Notes under the pieces: generated by a model
Seen by the model: the letters and a program-made list of their open reading frames with translations, nothing else
Told to the model about the DNA's origin: nothing
Databases searched by the model: none
Origin: JACVRW01 sp052038485
Lineage (GTDB): Bacteria; Actinomycetota; Thermoleophilia; Solirubrobacterales; Thermoleophilaceae
Direction of reading: 5' to 3'
Assembly (NCBI GenBank): GCA_052038485.1
Contig: JBQGCL010000173.1
Span: 5,315-69,314 of the forward strand
Length of the DNA: 64,000 bases
Shown here: one piece after another, positions 1-10,346 of the stretch
How positions within the stretch are numbered: the stretch's first letter is position 1
Layout: each line of letters starts with the position of its first letter
Made by a program: the position numbers and the translations under genes

Positions 1-1
1 G

Positions 2-2140
<2,139 letters not shown>

Positions 2141-2779
2141 CGTCCCCGCGGACGACGGCTGGCTCTGCTCCGGCGAAGCCGAGGTGCTCGCGGGCCTCCG
2201 GGTCGAGAAGCGCCGGGCCGACTGGCGGCTCGGCCGCTTCGCCGCGAAGGCCGCGGTTGCGGTCTGGCTGGGCGTGCGCCCGGCCGAGGTCGAGATCCAG
2301 GCGGCGTCCGACGGCGCCCCCGAAGCGTGGCTGGAGGGCCACCGAGCCGGGGTCTGCCTGTCGCTCAGCCATCGAGCGGGGCGCGCGCTGGCCGTGGTCG
2401 GCGAAGCGGACGCGGCGCTCGGCTGCGACCTCGAGCTGATCGAGCCGCGCAGCCAGGCCTTCGTGAACGACTGGCTCGCTCCGCCCGAGCGGGCACTCGT
2501 GGCTCGTGCCGGCGCCGACCGTCGAGACTTGGTGGCCAACCTGCTCTGGAGCGTCAAGGAAGCCGCTGCCAAGGCTCGTCGCGAAGGGCTGCGCCTCGAC
2601 GTCCGAGACGCCGTCGCCGACATCGACGGGCTCGACGCGGCGATCCCCGCATGGCAGCGGCTCGCGGTGACCTGGGCCGACGGCGGAAGGCGGGCCGAGG
2701 GGTGGTGGCGGGCAGAGCCGGGTTGGGTGATGACGGTGGCGGGCGACCCGTCACCCGGCCCCCCGCGTGCGCTCGACGG

Positions 2780-3715
2780 CTAGCGGTCTTGGCGGCTCGA
2801 ACGCGGCGTGCCCGGCGTGGCGGCCGCATCCTCGAGGAGCCGTTCGAACTCGTCGCCGTCGAACTCCGCGGCGGCCTCCGAGTAGAGCCGCAGACCCCAT
2901 GACATCAGCGCGGGGTCTGGAGCGACCTCGTGGCGCAGGACCGCCCACAGCGTCCAGCCGTACTTGGACATCAGCGCCCAGAGCCGGGCGCGCGCCACGC
3001 GCGCCGGGTCGGGCTCGCCGAAGTAGTGGCCGACGAGTTGCTCGAGCTGCTCCAGGGACAGGTGCGACTCGGCCCAGGTGTCGCCGAGGTCCGAGCAGGG
3101 GTCGTTGTTGCCCGAGTAGTCGTAGTCGATCAGCCGCAGGCCCGCGGACGTGTCGATCAGGTTCTCGGCCACCACGTCGTTGTGGCAGGCCATCGGGGTG
3201 ACGGGATTGGCGGCGAATGCCCGCTCGATCCGGTCGACGTGGCGCTCGTAGCGCAGGTAGCCGTCGGGCAGCGCGAGCCCGCGAGCCAGCACCGCCACCC
3301 GATAGTCGCGCTGGCGGCGGAACATGTCCACGTTCCCGCGAAAGCGGCAGCCGCGGTGCAGCCGGCGCAGCAGCGCCGCGACCTCGGCCAGCCGGTCGCC
3401 GCGGCGCAGGTCCTCGGGCGTCAGCGTCCGCCCCGCGAGGAAACGGGTGATCATGACCCCCTGCTCCGGCAGCCACACGACGAAGGGCGCCCCCACCTCG
3501 GCGGCCGACGCCGCCCGGCAGTTGGCCACCTCGCTGACACGGTCGATGTCGAGGACGTCGCCGTCCGGCGCGTCGAGGCGCACCACGAACGTGCCCGCCG
3601 GGGACTCGACCTTGAAGTTGGCGTTCGTGATCCCGCCCATCCGCTCGAGGCTTCGGGTGCCGCGCAGCTCGGGCACCGCTTCGATCGCGGCGGCCACGCG
3701 ATCCTCAGGCGTCAT
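2780..3715 (-). CDS. choline kinase / aminoglycoside phosphotransferase-fold kinase
   Basis: 311 residues with the APH/choline-kinase fold: N-lobe GGITNANFKV and FVVRLDAP, catalytic loop CHNDVVAENLI and metal-binding LIDYDYSGNNDPCSDLG. The H-N-D-x4-N loop and the aromatic-rich IDYDYSG segment are closer to choline/ethanolamine kinases (LicA type) than to antibiotic phosphotransferases. The likely reaction is ATP-dependent phosphorylation of a small amino alcohol, but the substrate cannot be read from sequence. The ATG overlaps the stop of the HAD phosphatase gene upstream (ATGA at 3712-3715), so kinase and phosphatase are probably co-translated and may act on the same small metabolite (inference). 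Confidence 0.8.
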   Translation of the reverse strand: MTPEDRVAAAIEAVPELRGTRSLERMGGITNANFKVESPAGTFVVRLDAPDGDVLDIDRVSEVANCRAASAAEVGAPFVVWLPEQGVMITRFLAGRTLTPEDLRRGDRLAEVAALLRRLHRGCRFRGNVDMFRRQRDYRVAVLARGLALPDGYLRYERHVDRIERAFAANPVTPMACHNDVVAENLIDTSAGLRLIDYDYSGNNDPCSDLGDTWAESHLSLEQLEQLVGHYFGEPDPARVARARLWALMSKYGWTLWAVLRHEVAPDPALMSWGLRLYSEAAAEFDGDEFERLLEDAAATPGTPRSSRQDR

Positions 3716-4392
3716 TTCCCCGCGCCCAGCAGCGCGTGCGCCAGCTCGACCGTGAGGCGGTCTACGACGAGCTCTGCCACGCCGCTGTCCTCGTCGTACG
3801 CGCGGCCGCGGATGGCGACGCAGCGCATCCCGGCGGCCCAGGCGGCCCGGGCGCCATCGGTCGCGTCCTCGACCACCACCGTCTCCTCCGGCTCGATCGC
3901 TTGGTGGCGGTCCCGGTTGATGTGGGCCAGCGCGGCGGTGAAGCTCTCGGGATCCGGCTTGCCGGCCCGGACCTCGTCGATCGAGACGATCACCGACACG
4001 AGGTCGGCCAGGCCGGCGAGCTCCAGGACGTGCTCGATCTCCTCCCTGAAGGCGCCCGACGCGATGCCCACGGGCACTTGAGCCGCGATGGTGCGCACGA
4101 AGGCGGCGGTTTCGTCCGCGACGGGGTGGCCGTCGCTGACCGCCGATCGGTAGCGCCCGACGCGCTCGCGAAGCAGGCGATCCGCGGCGGCTGCCTCCAG
4201 CGGCTGCCCACGGTCCTGGAACAGGCGAGCGATCATCGCTCGATCCGGCAGGCCGGCGTAGCGCGGGTACTCGCCCGCGTCGAACGCGACGCCATGCTCC
4301 CGCAGCAGGTCCTCGTAGATGCCGATGAGCAGGGCCTCGTCATCGGCGAGCGTGCCGTTGAAGTCGAGGATGACGGCGCGGGCGGCCCGCAT
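3712..4392 (-). CDS. HAD-superfamily hydrolase (beta-phosphoglucomutase-like)
   Basis: 226 residues. HAD motif I is ILDFNGTLADDEA, where the second acidic residue of the usual DxDGT is replaced by Asn (D-F-N-G-T); motif II lies near GIASGA, motif III is AGKPDPESF and motif IV is VVVEDATDGARAA. The helical cap after motif I is that of the PGMB/phosphatase subgroup. Asn at the general acid/base position is seen in some HAD phosphatases and argues against a mutase. It is the first gene of a two-gene unit with the choline-kinase-like gene. Its ATG overlaps the stop of a 13-codon open frame at 4392-4433 (TGATG). Confidence 0.75.
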   Translation of the reverse strand: MRAARAVILDFNGTLADDEALLIGIYEDLLREHGVAFDAGEYPRYAGLPDRAMIARLFQDRGQPLEAAAADRLLRERVGRYRSAVSDGHPVADETAAFVRTIAAQVPVGIASGAFREEIEHVLELAGLADLVSVIVSIDEVRAGKPDPESFTAALAHINRDRHQAIEPEETVVVEDATDGARAAWAAGMRCVAIRGRAYDEDSGVAELVVDRLTVELAHALLGAGK

Positions 4393-4433
4393 CAGCGGCC
4401 CGGCAGGCGGATCGGTCCGTAGTTGTCACGCAT
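4392..4433 (-). other. possible 13-residue upstream ORF of the HAD gene
   Basis: ATG at 4433 opens a frame reading MRDNYGPIRLPGR and stopping at TGA 4394-4392, which overlaps the HAD start as TGATG. The geometry would allow coupled re-initiation. There is no clear ribosome binding site, so it may be chance. Confidence 0.25.
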
Positions 4434-4485
4434 CAGGTCGAGCGGCTCTTCCGGATGTGCCGGCCGAGCAGTCGGCGAAGAATCC

Positions 4486-4502
4486 TTGCCGAGGCAAAGG
4501 AG
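4486..4502 (+). promoter_or_regulatory. ribosome binding site with upstream short palindrome
   Basis: AAAGGAG at 4496-4502 lies six bases before ATG 4509 and decides that start over an in-frame ATG at 4455. A TTGCC-GA-GGCAA palindrome (4486-4497) abuts it and could partly hide the ribosome binding site when folded. Confidence 0.55.
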
Positions 4503-4508
4503 CTTCCC

Positions 4509-4694
4509 ATGAGGGTTCACCTGACCGTCCTGACGCTGTACGTGCTCGCGGTCGTCGCTGCTCTCGTCGTCGAGGGCGGGGGCGTCGCCGTGATCGTCGC
4601 GCTCGGGCTGGGCGTCGTGCTCGCGATGGGCTTTCCGCTGCTGGTCATCCTGTCGGAGGGTCACGATCACCCAAGTCCGCGCCGGCGGCCGTAG
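4509..4694 (+). CDS. small two-helix membrane protein
   Basis: 61 residues, starting at ATG 4509 behind a good ribosome binding site. Two hydrophobic segments (about residues 4-22 and 25-48) are followed by a short polar His/Pro/Arg-rich tail, so it is an integral membrane protein with both helices close together. I do not recognise the family. Its last 50 bases overlap the 3' end of the convergent flavoprotein gene. Confidence 0.6.
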   Translation: MRVHLTVLTLYVLAVVAALVVEGGGVAVIVALGLGVVLAMGFPLLVILSEGHDHPSPRRRP

Positions 4695-6054
4695 CGCCGA
4701 GCCGGGTCCAGTCCTCGCGTTTCTCGGCGTAGGGCGGCGGGAGCGTCACGTTTAGTCGCTCGGCGACCTCGAGCCACTTGAGGGCGCTCTCGTAGTCCTG
4801 CCAGCCGGCGTCAGCGTCGGCGGCCGTTAGTGCGAGGTCGAGCGCCGCGCTGCGATCGGCCTCGGCGACCTCGGCCTCCTCGCCGAGCAGCGTCTCGACG
4901 TCGTCGAGCGGTGGCGGCTGCCCACCCTCGGTCCGGCCGGCGATGTAGGGAGCGAGGTAGCGGGCGGCGATCTTGCCGGGCGGCCACCAGAGGACGTCGC
5001 GGCCCGCGGTGGAAGTCGCCTCACGGTCGGCGAGCGCGGTCCGCAGGAAGCGCGGCGCGGAGCCGGTGATCAGCGCCGCGCGCAGCAGGAGGTCCGGCGC
5101 GCGTGGCTCGACCTGCGCTCCGGCGAGCTCCGCGATCGCGGCCGCGGCGGTGTCCGCCTGCTGAGCCGCCAGGCCACCCTGCTTGATCGGAAACGAGGTG
5201 GCGTCCCCGGCCGCGAAGACGTGCTGCAGGCCCTTCACCCGGCCCCGCCCGTCGGTCGGGATGAAGCCCCCCACTCCACGCGGGACGCCCGGGAAGAATG
5301 GGACCCGCAGCTCGGGCAGAGCCACTACGCGCTCCGCGTCCAGCTCGCCGCCGTCTTCGAGCAGGAGGCGCCCGCCGCTCGCCCTGAGCGGAACGCGTGA
5401 GGTCATGAGCTCGATACCCGCCTCTTGGAGCAGGTCCGCGACGGCGCGGCCGGCGCGGGCCCCGAAGACCTCGAGCGGTGCCGCCTCGTGCGTGACGAGC
5501 GTCCACTCGACGGCCCTCCCGCTGAGATGCGCCGCCGACAGGAGGGCAAGCTCGTAGAGCGGCAGCGGCCACCTGACCCCGGGATGCACAGCGAACGCGA
5601 CACGGCGCACCTTGCCGTGCTCGATCTCCCGGAGCAGGTCGCCGAACGCCTCGACGTCGGCGGGGCCCCGAAACGTGAGCGCGCCGGGCACCGCCTCAAC
5701 GGGCTGTGTCCCGACCGCCAGCAGGAGCGCCTCGTACCGCAGCGTGCGGCCGCTGTCCGTATGCAGCGTCCGCCGCTCGGGGTCGAGGCTCGCCAGTGCG
5801 TCCCGGCGATGGCGTGCGCCGTGCTCGGCGGCCAGCTCGGCCAGGTCGAACCGGGCCGGGTGGACGAGCCTGAACGGCTCGGCCACGGCGAGCGGCCGGT
5901 AGACGAACTCGCGCTCGGGCGCGAGCAGCACGACGTTCACGCGCGGGCCGGCGAACTCGCGCAGCGCGAGCAGCGCCTCGAGTCCCGCCACGCCGCCCCC
6001 GGCGATGACGACCTCCAGCGGGGGCTCGCCGCCCTCGATCACGGTGGTCCCCAC
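4645..6054 (-). CDS. FAD/NAD(P)-dependent oxidoreductase, NDH-2 / sulfide:quinone reductase type
   Basis: 469 residues, GTG start at 6054. The N-terminal FAD-binding fold is VVIAGGGVAGLEALLAL and the C-terminal FAD motif is HVFAAGDATSFPIKQGG, followed by LAAQQADTAA, as in pyridine-nucleotide-disulfide oxidoreductases of the SQR/NDH-2 branch. The family passes electrons from NAD(P)H or sulfide to FAD and on to quinone or another acceptor at the membrane face. I see no clear paired redox cysteines as in true SQR, so an NDH-2-like or ferredoxin-reductase-like role is as likely. It starts three bases after the stop of the frame-shifted WS/DGAT tail, so it is probably co-transcribed with adhE and WS/DGAT 1; re-oxidation of cofactors for that unit is a possible role (inference). 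Confidence 0.7.
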   Translation of the reverse strand: MGTTVIEGGEPPLEVVIAGGGVAGLEALLALREFAGPRVNVVLLAPEREFVYRPLAVAEPFRLVHPARFDLAELAAEHGARHRRDALASLDPERRTLHTDSGRTLRYEALLLAVGTQPVEAVPGALTFRGPADVEAFGDLLREIEHGKVRRVAFAVHPGVRWPLPLYELALLSAAHLSGRAVEWTLVTHEAAPLEVFGARAGRAVADLLQEAGIELMTSRVPLRASGGRLLLEDGGELDAERVVALPELRVPFFPGVPRGVGGFIPTDGRGRVKGLQHVFAAGDATSFPIKQGGLAAQQADTAAAAIAELAGAQVEPRAPDLLLRAALITGSAPRFLRTALADREATSTAGRDVLWWPPGKIAARYLAPYIAGRTEGGQPPPLDDVETLLGEEAEVAEADRSAALDLALTAADADAGWQDYESALKWLEVAERLNVTLPPPYAEKREDWTRLGATAAGADLGDRDPPTG

Positions 6055-6057
6055 GGT

Positions 6058-6123
6058 CTACTTCTTGGCCGTGCTCTTCGTGGGCGCGGTCCTCCGCGCC
6101 GGGCTCGTCCGCAGCGTGGTCAC
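6058..6123 (-). other. Lys/Arg-rich tail: displaced C-terminus of WS/DGAT 1, or 21-residue peptide
   Basis: From GTG 6123, whose GTGA overlaps the WS/DGAT stop, a 21-codon frame ends at TAG 6058 and contains ARRTAPTKSTAKK. The same frame stays open upstream to about 6197 and has G or C at almost every third position there, while the annotated WS/DGAT frame over the same stretch uses many A/T-ending codons. One extra G in the G5 run at 6186-6190 would fuse this tail to the acyltransferase. It is therefore more likely a displaced C-terminus than a free peptide. Confidence 0.5.
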
Positions 6124-7526
6124 GTCTGCCTCCTCGATCCTGGGGTTGTCGGACTCAGTCGCCGGCGAGCGGTGCGCGTCCGTGTCCCCCGGCAAAGCGC
6201 GCGAAGCTCTTGGTCGAAGGCCTTGACCAGCGGCTCGGGATCGGGCACCAATCCGATGTCGGTCATGAAGCCGACGGTCACCTCGCCCGCGTAGCTGAAG
6301 ATGCTGACGGTCATCCCGAGGCCGCCGGAGCAGGGCGCCCACACGAGCACGCCACGGACCGGAGAGCCGGCGAGGTAGATCTCTCCACGGGGGCCGGGCA
6401 CATTGGTCACAACCGCGCTCGCCTTGTCCGAGAAGTAGCTGATCAGGCGGTTCTCGACCTGAGCCGGCGTCATCCCGATCGCGGCCAGGATCCCGAACGA
6501 GATCGGACCCTCGTGCGAGTTCTTGATCTTGTCCATGCGCATCTTTACGTCTCGCATGCGCTCGCTCACGTCCCCGATGCCCACCGGCAGCCCGAGCAGG
6601 ATCAGCGCGAAGTCGTTCCCGAGGTCGCGCGGCACGGGTTGATCCAGGGCGCGCAGGTTGAACGGCACCATGACGTGGACCTCGTCGGGAAGGTCCCCGC
6701 GCCCCTCGAGGTAGCTGCGCACCGAACCGGTCACGGCGGTCACGAGCACATCGTTGACCGTGGCGTGGCTGCGGCGGCCGGCCGCCTTCACCCGATCCAG
6801 CGGGAAGGGAGTCGACCACGCAACGCGCCGGGTGCCGTGCAAGGGAGCTTTGAGGACGGTGCGCGCGTCCGAAGGTGTCGTGAGCAGTCGCGCCAGCGTG
6901 CCCGCGTCCTGGGCAGCGGTGCCGGCGAGCCGGGTGAGGTGGTCCGGATGCAGGAGCGACTCGATTCCCTCGTGAGCGATCGCGCCCGTCAGTCTCAGCA
7001 GGGGGCGCAGCGGCCCGCCTCCGGAAGAGTCGGGGGGCGCGGACGGCGAGTCGACGTCCCGCGGGTGGGGCTCTTCGTCCGTCAGCGACAGCATCACCTG
7101 GGACAGCGCGATCCCGTCGGCGATGCAGTGGTGGATGCGAAACAGCACCGCGCAGCCGTCGCCGAAGTCCTCGATCAGGTACACGTGCCACAGCGGGCGC
7201 GTGCGGTCCAGCGGTGGCGTGATGAGATCGCTGACGAGCTCCTGGAGAGCAGCTCGGTCACCCGGCGCCGGGAGCGCCAGGCGGTGCAGGTGCTGTTCGA
7301 TGTCAAAGCCGGGATCGTCCTCGAACGCGGGGCGCCCGAGTGGCTCGGCGACGCGCTGAGAGAAGCGCGGGAACCGGTCGACCAGCCGCTCGCGGAACAC
7401 GTCTTTGGCGCGCTCCCAATCGAGTGGCTCGTCAAACCAGATCACCGCGTTCACCACCATCGGATTGGTGACGCTGTCCATGTGCAGCCAGGCGGCGTCG
7501 GCGGCCGGCAGGGATTGCCGGCTCAT
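6120..7526 (-). CDS. wax ester synthase / diacylglycerol acyltransferase (WS/DGAT) 1
   Basis: 468 residues as read. The acyltransferase active-site motif HHCIADG lies at residues 132-138, and the C-terminal half has the family's conserved VPFNLR and VTNVPGPRGEIYLAG segments. The enzyme esterifies acyl-CoA to fatty alcohols or diacylglycerol, giving wax esters or triacylglycerol at the inner membrane. The ATG overlaps the adhE stop (ATGA, 7523-7526). The last 24 codons are unusually Arg-rich and AT-ending at third positions; a one-base shift at the G5 run 6186-6190 would replace them with an acidic then Lys/Thr-rich tail ending at 6058. Read this entry as probably frameshifted at its 3' end. 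Confidence 0.85.
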   Translation of the reverse strand: MSRQSLPAADAAWLHMDSVTNPMVVNAVIWFDEPLDWERAKDVFRERLVDRFPRFSQRVAEPLGRPAFEDDPGFDIEQHLHRLALPAPGDRAALQELVSDLITPPLDRTRPLWHVYLIEDFGDGCAVLFRIHHCIADGIALSQVMLSLTDEEPHPRDVDSPSAPPDSSGGGPLRPLLRLTGAIAHEGIESLLHPDHLTRLAGTAAQDAGTLARLLTTPSDARTVLKAPLHGTRRVAWSTPFPLDRVKAAGRRSHATVNDVLVTAVTGSVRSYLEGRGDLPDEVHVMVPFNLRALDQPVPRDLGNDFALILLGLPVGIGDVSERMRDVKMRMDKIKNSHEGPISFGILAAIGMTPAQVENRLISYFSDKASAVVTNVPGPRGEIYLAGSPVRGVLVWAPCSGGLGMTVSIFSYAGEVTVGFMTDIGLVPDPEPLVKAFDQELRALCRGTRTRTARRRLSPTTPGSRRQT

Positions 7527-10144
7527 CGGCTCTGCCAGCCCTGGAAGCCCGCCTCGAGCAGCTCGGTCAGCTCGCGCACGAGCGGGATGCGCGGGTTGGT
7601 GCGGATGCTCGGGTCGCCGAACGCCATCCGCGCCAGGTCGGGCAGCGCCGCGTCGAACTCGGCGCGCGTCACGCCCGCCTGCTCGAGCGAGTGCGGCATC
7701 TCGAGGCTGTCGAGCAGCTCCTCGACCTTCGCGAACAGCCGCTCCCGCCGTTGCTCCTCGGTCTTGCCGCCGAGGCCGATGATCCAGCCGATCTGCGCGT
7801 ACTTCTCCGGAGCCACGTAGGCCGTGTAGCCCGGCGCGGGCATGAACTTGGTCGGAAGCGACGCGTTGTAGCGCAGCACGTGCGGGAGGAAGATGGCGTT
7901 GGCGCGACCGTGTGCGATCCCGAAGCGCGCACCGACGGCGTGCGCGAGCGCGTGATTGACGCCCACGAATGCGTTCGAGAACGCGAGCCCCGCGATCGTG
8001 GCCGCGTTCGACATCGCCGTGCGCGCCTCCAGGTCGGACCCGTCCGCGAAGGCCCGCGGCAGGTTGGGCAGGATCTGGTGCACCGCCTGGACGCAGAACG
8101 CGTCGGTGTAGGGCGACCCGAAGATCGAGACGGCCGCCTCGAGCGCGTGCGTGAGCGCGTCGATGCCCGTGTCCGCGGTCAGCGTCGGGGGCATCGTGAG
8201 CGTCAGGCGCGGCTCGACCACGGCCATGTCGGGCACGAGCGAGTAGTCGACCAGCGTCTCCTTGCGCCCATTCACGGTCAGCACCGCGGCGGGCGACACC
8301 TCAGAGCCGGTGCCGGCCGTGGTGGGCACCGCCGCCAGCCGGATGGAGTGATCGATCTCGGGGAAGTGGGCGACGCGCTTGCGGGCGTCGAGGAAGGGCA
8401 GCGTCAGCTCGTCGAGCGACAGCTCGGGGCTCTCGTAGAAGAGGCGCATGACCTTCGCCGCGTCGATCACCGATCCGCCGCCGACCGCGATCAACAGGTC
8501 GGGGTGCAGCTCGTCGAGCACTTTCACGCCCGCCCGGATCTGCGCCTCGCGCGGCTCGGGCTCGATCTCCGAGAAGACGTGCACGCCGACGTCGCCGAGA
8601 TGGCGGCGCACCTCCTCGGCCACCCCGCGTGCCTCCGCGTCGGGGTCGGTGACGAGCATCGCCTGGCGAGCGCGCACCTCGCGCAGGCTGTCGATCGCGC
8701 CGGGGTTGAAGTAGGTGTCCGAGGGCACCCGGAACCACTGCGGCGGCGCCTGGCGCCGGGACACCGTCTTGACGTTCAGCAGGTTGCGGTAGTTGATGTT
8801 GTCTGTGGTGACCGAGCCGCCCCAGGTGCCGCAGCCGAGCGAGAAGGTCGGCGTCATCGAGTTGTAGACGCCGCCCAGGGCCCCGACCGCGGTCGGGGCG
8901 TTGACGAGGATGCGTCCCGTCCGGATCGTTCGCGCGAAGCGATCGATCACGGCCTGGTCGGTGGCGTACACGGCCGAGGTGTGCCCGAGGCCGCCGTGCT
9001 CGGTTACCAGCTCGCAGACGCCGAGAGCGTGCTCGACCGAAGCGGAGCGCACCAGTCCCAGCACCGGCATCAGCTTCTCCTGGATGAGCGGATGGCGGGC
9101 GAGCTCGTCGGGGTCCGATGGCAGCGGGGCGAGCAGCACCTTGTCGCGCTCGCTGGCCTCGAAGCCTGCCATCTGGCCAAGGTTCACGCACGACTGGCCG
9201 AGGGCGCGGATCTCCACCCGCCCGTCGGGCCCGAACGCGAGCTCGCCGAGCCGCTCGACCTCATCCGGGTCGAGCAGCCGCGCCCCCATGCGCTCCAGCT
9301 CGGCCACGGTCTCGTCCCAGATCGGTTCGTCGATCACGCAGGTCTGCTCCGCCGGGCAGATGACCGAGGAGTCGAAGGTCTTCGAGATCAGCATGTCGAC
9401 GACCGCCATGCGGATGTCGGCGCTGCGGTGGATGTACACCGGGGCGTTGCCGGCACCGACGCTGAGGCACGGCTTGCCGGCCTCGTTCGCCGCCGCCACG
9501 GCCTTCGGCCCGCCGGTCGTCCAGATGAAGTCGATCCCGTCGTGGTGGAACAGGTACTGCGAGACGTCCAGCGTCGGGTCCGGGATCACCTGGAGCGCAT
9601 CGGGCGGCAGGCCGGCGCGCTGGCCGGCCTCCTGCAGGATCTCGACCGCCCGCTGTGAGCAGCGGGCGGCAGCCGCCGAAGGCCGGAAGATGATCGCGTT
9701 GCGGGTCTTGGCGGCCACGATCGACTTGAAGAGGACCGTGGACGTGGGGTTCGTGATCGGAGTCAGCGCCAGCAGCACGCCGATCGGCTCCGCGACGTAC
9801 TGGATCCCGCGCTCCGGATCCTCGTCGATCACACCGACGGAGCGCTTGCCCTTCAGGTAGTCGTAGAGGAACTCGGTGGCGATGTAGTTCTTGACGACCT
9901 TGTCCTCGAACACGCCGAAGCCGGTCTCCTCCATCGCCAGCTCGGCGAGCTCGACCGCGCCGTGGAGACCGGCAACCACCATCGCCCAGACGATGCGGTC
10001 GACCGCCTCCTGGTCGAGCTCGCGGAAGGCGGACGCCGCCGCCTGGGCGCGCTCCACGTAGCCGTCGAGGCGGGTGGCGATCTCGGGCGAGACCGGTGAG
10101 TCAGCCGCGGCCGGGTTCGCCGCGGGGGCTGTGGCTGTGGACAT
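7523..10144 (-). CDS. adhE: bifunctional acetaldehyde-CoA / alcohol dehydrogenase AdhE
   Basis: 873 residues from ATG 10144, the usual AdhE length; purine-rich GGGAGGGAAAGG precedes it, and a longer in-frame extension to 10561 is low-complexity and rejected. Residues about 1-450 are a CoA-acylating aldehyde dehydrogenase with catalytic Cys in SSVICPAEQTC. After a linker, residues about 470-873 are an iron-dependent alcohol dehydrogenase with PTTAGTGSEVSP and the His-rich metal region VNHALAHAVGARFGIAHGRAN. It reduces acyl-CoA to aldehyde and then to alcohol with NADH, or the reverse. AdhE is typical of fermenters; here it heads a unit with WS/DGAT and diverges from a second WS/DGAT, so supply of alcohol moieties or redox balancing during lipid storage is possible (inference). 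Confidence 0.95.
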   Translation of the reverse strand: MSTATAPAANPAAADSPVSPEIATRLDGYVERAQAAASAFRELDQEAVDRIVWAMVVAGLHGAVELAELAMEETGFGVFEDKVVKNYIATEFLYDYLKGKRSVGVIDEDPERGIQYVAEPIGVLLALTPITNPTSTVLFKSIVAAKTRNAIIFRPSAAAARCSQRAVEILQEAGQRAGLPPDALQVIPDPTLDVSQYLFHHDGIDFIWTTGGPKAVAAANEAGKPCLSVGAGNAPVYIHRSADIRMAVVDMLISKTFDSSVICPAEQTCVIDEPIWDETVAELERMGARLLDPDEVERLGELAFGPDGRVEIRALGQSCVNLGQMAGFEASERDKVLLAPLPSDPDELARHPLIQEKLMPVLGLVRSASVEHALGVCELVTEHGGLGHTSAVYATDQAVIDRFARTIRTGRILVNAPTAVGALGGVYNSMTPTFSLGCGTWGGSVTTDNINYRNLLNVKTVSRRQAPPQWFRVPSDTYFNPGAIDSLREVRARQAMLVTDPDAEARGVAEEVRRHLGDVGVHVFSEIEPEPREAQIRAGVKVLDELHPDLLIAVGGGSVIDAAKVMRLFYESPELSLDELTLPFLDARKRVAHFPEIDHSIRLAAVPTTAGTGSEVSPAAVLTVNGRKETLVDYSLVPDMAVVEPRLTLTMPPTLTADTGIDALTHALEAAVSIFGSPYTDAFCVQAVHQILPNLPRAFADGSDLEARTAMSNAATIAGLAFSNAFVGVNHALAHAVGARFGIAHGRANAIFLPHVLRYNASLPTKFMPAPGYTAYVAPEKYAQIGWIIGLGGKTEEQRRERLFAKVEELLDSLEMPHSLEQAGVTRAEFDAALPDLARMAFGDPSIRTNPRIPLVRELTELLEAGFQGWQSR

Positions 10145-10346
10145 TCGGGACCTTTCCCTCCCCTTTGGCGCATCGTACGGTCCGGGGGTGCGCGCGCCAT
10201 CCGGGTGGCCTGCCCATTCCGGGGTCCGTAGTCCGCCGCGATCGCCTCGTCCCGAGCGACCTCGCGCCGAACCCTTATGTGAGATCCGTAGCCTCCCGCG
10301 ATGTCGGGCCTCCCCGGGGGGCGTAGGTTGCGCTGAGGAGCGCGAC
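10145..10346. promoter_or_regulatory. divergent control region between adhE and WS/DGAT 2
   Basis: This 202-base non-coding stretch must hold promoters for both lipid units. Towards WS/DGAT 2 a TAGGTT box lies at 10324-10329 with GAGGAG at 10335-10340 before ATG 10347. A local A/T-richer patch is at about 10274-10290. I see no convincing long dyad and no Rex-type operator. Confidence 0.45.

Noticed and set aside
7691..9658. A 655-codon plus-strand open frame inside adhE
   Set aside because: Antisense shadow; its composition (Arg/His/Gly-rich) is that of a mirrored GC3-biased frame.
10145..10346. Rex-type (redox) operator upstream of adhE
   Set aside because: Only a loose half-site (TTATGTGAG) is present; no inverted partner.
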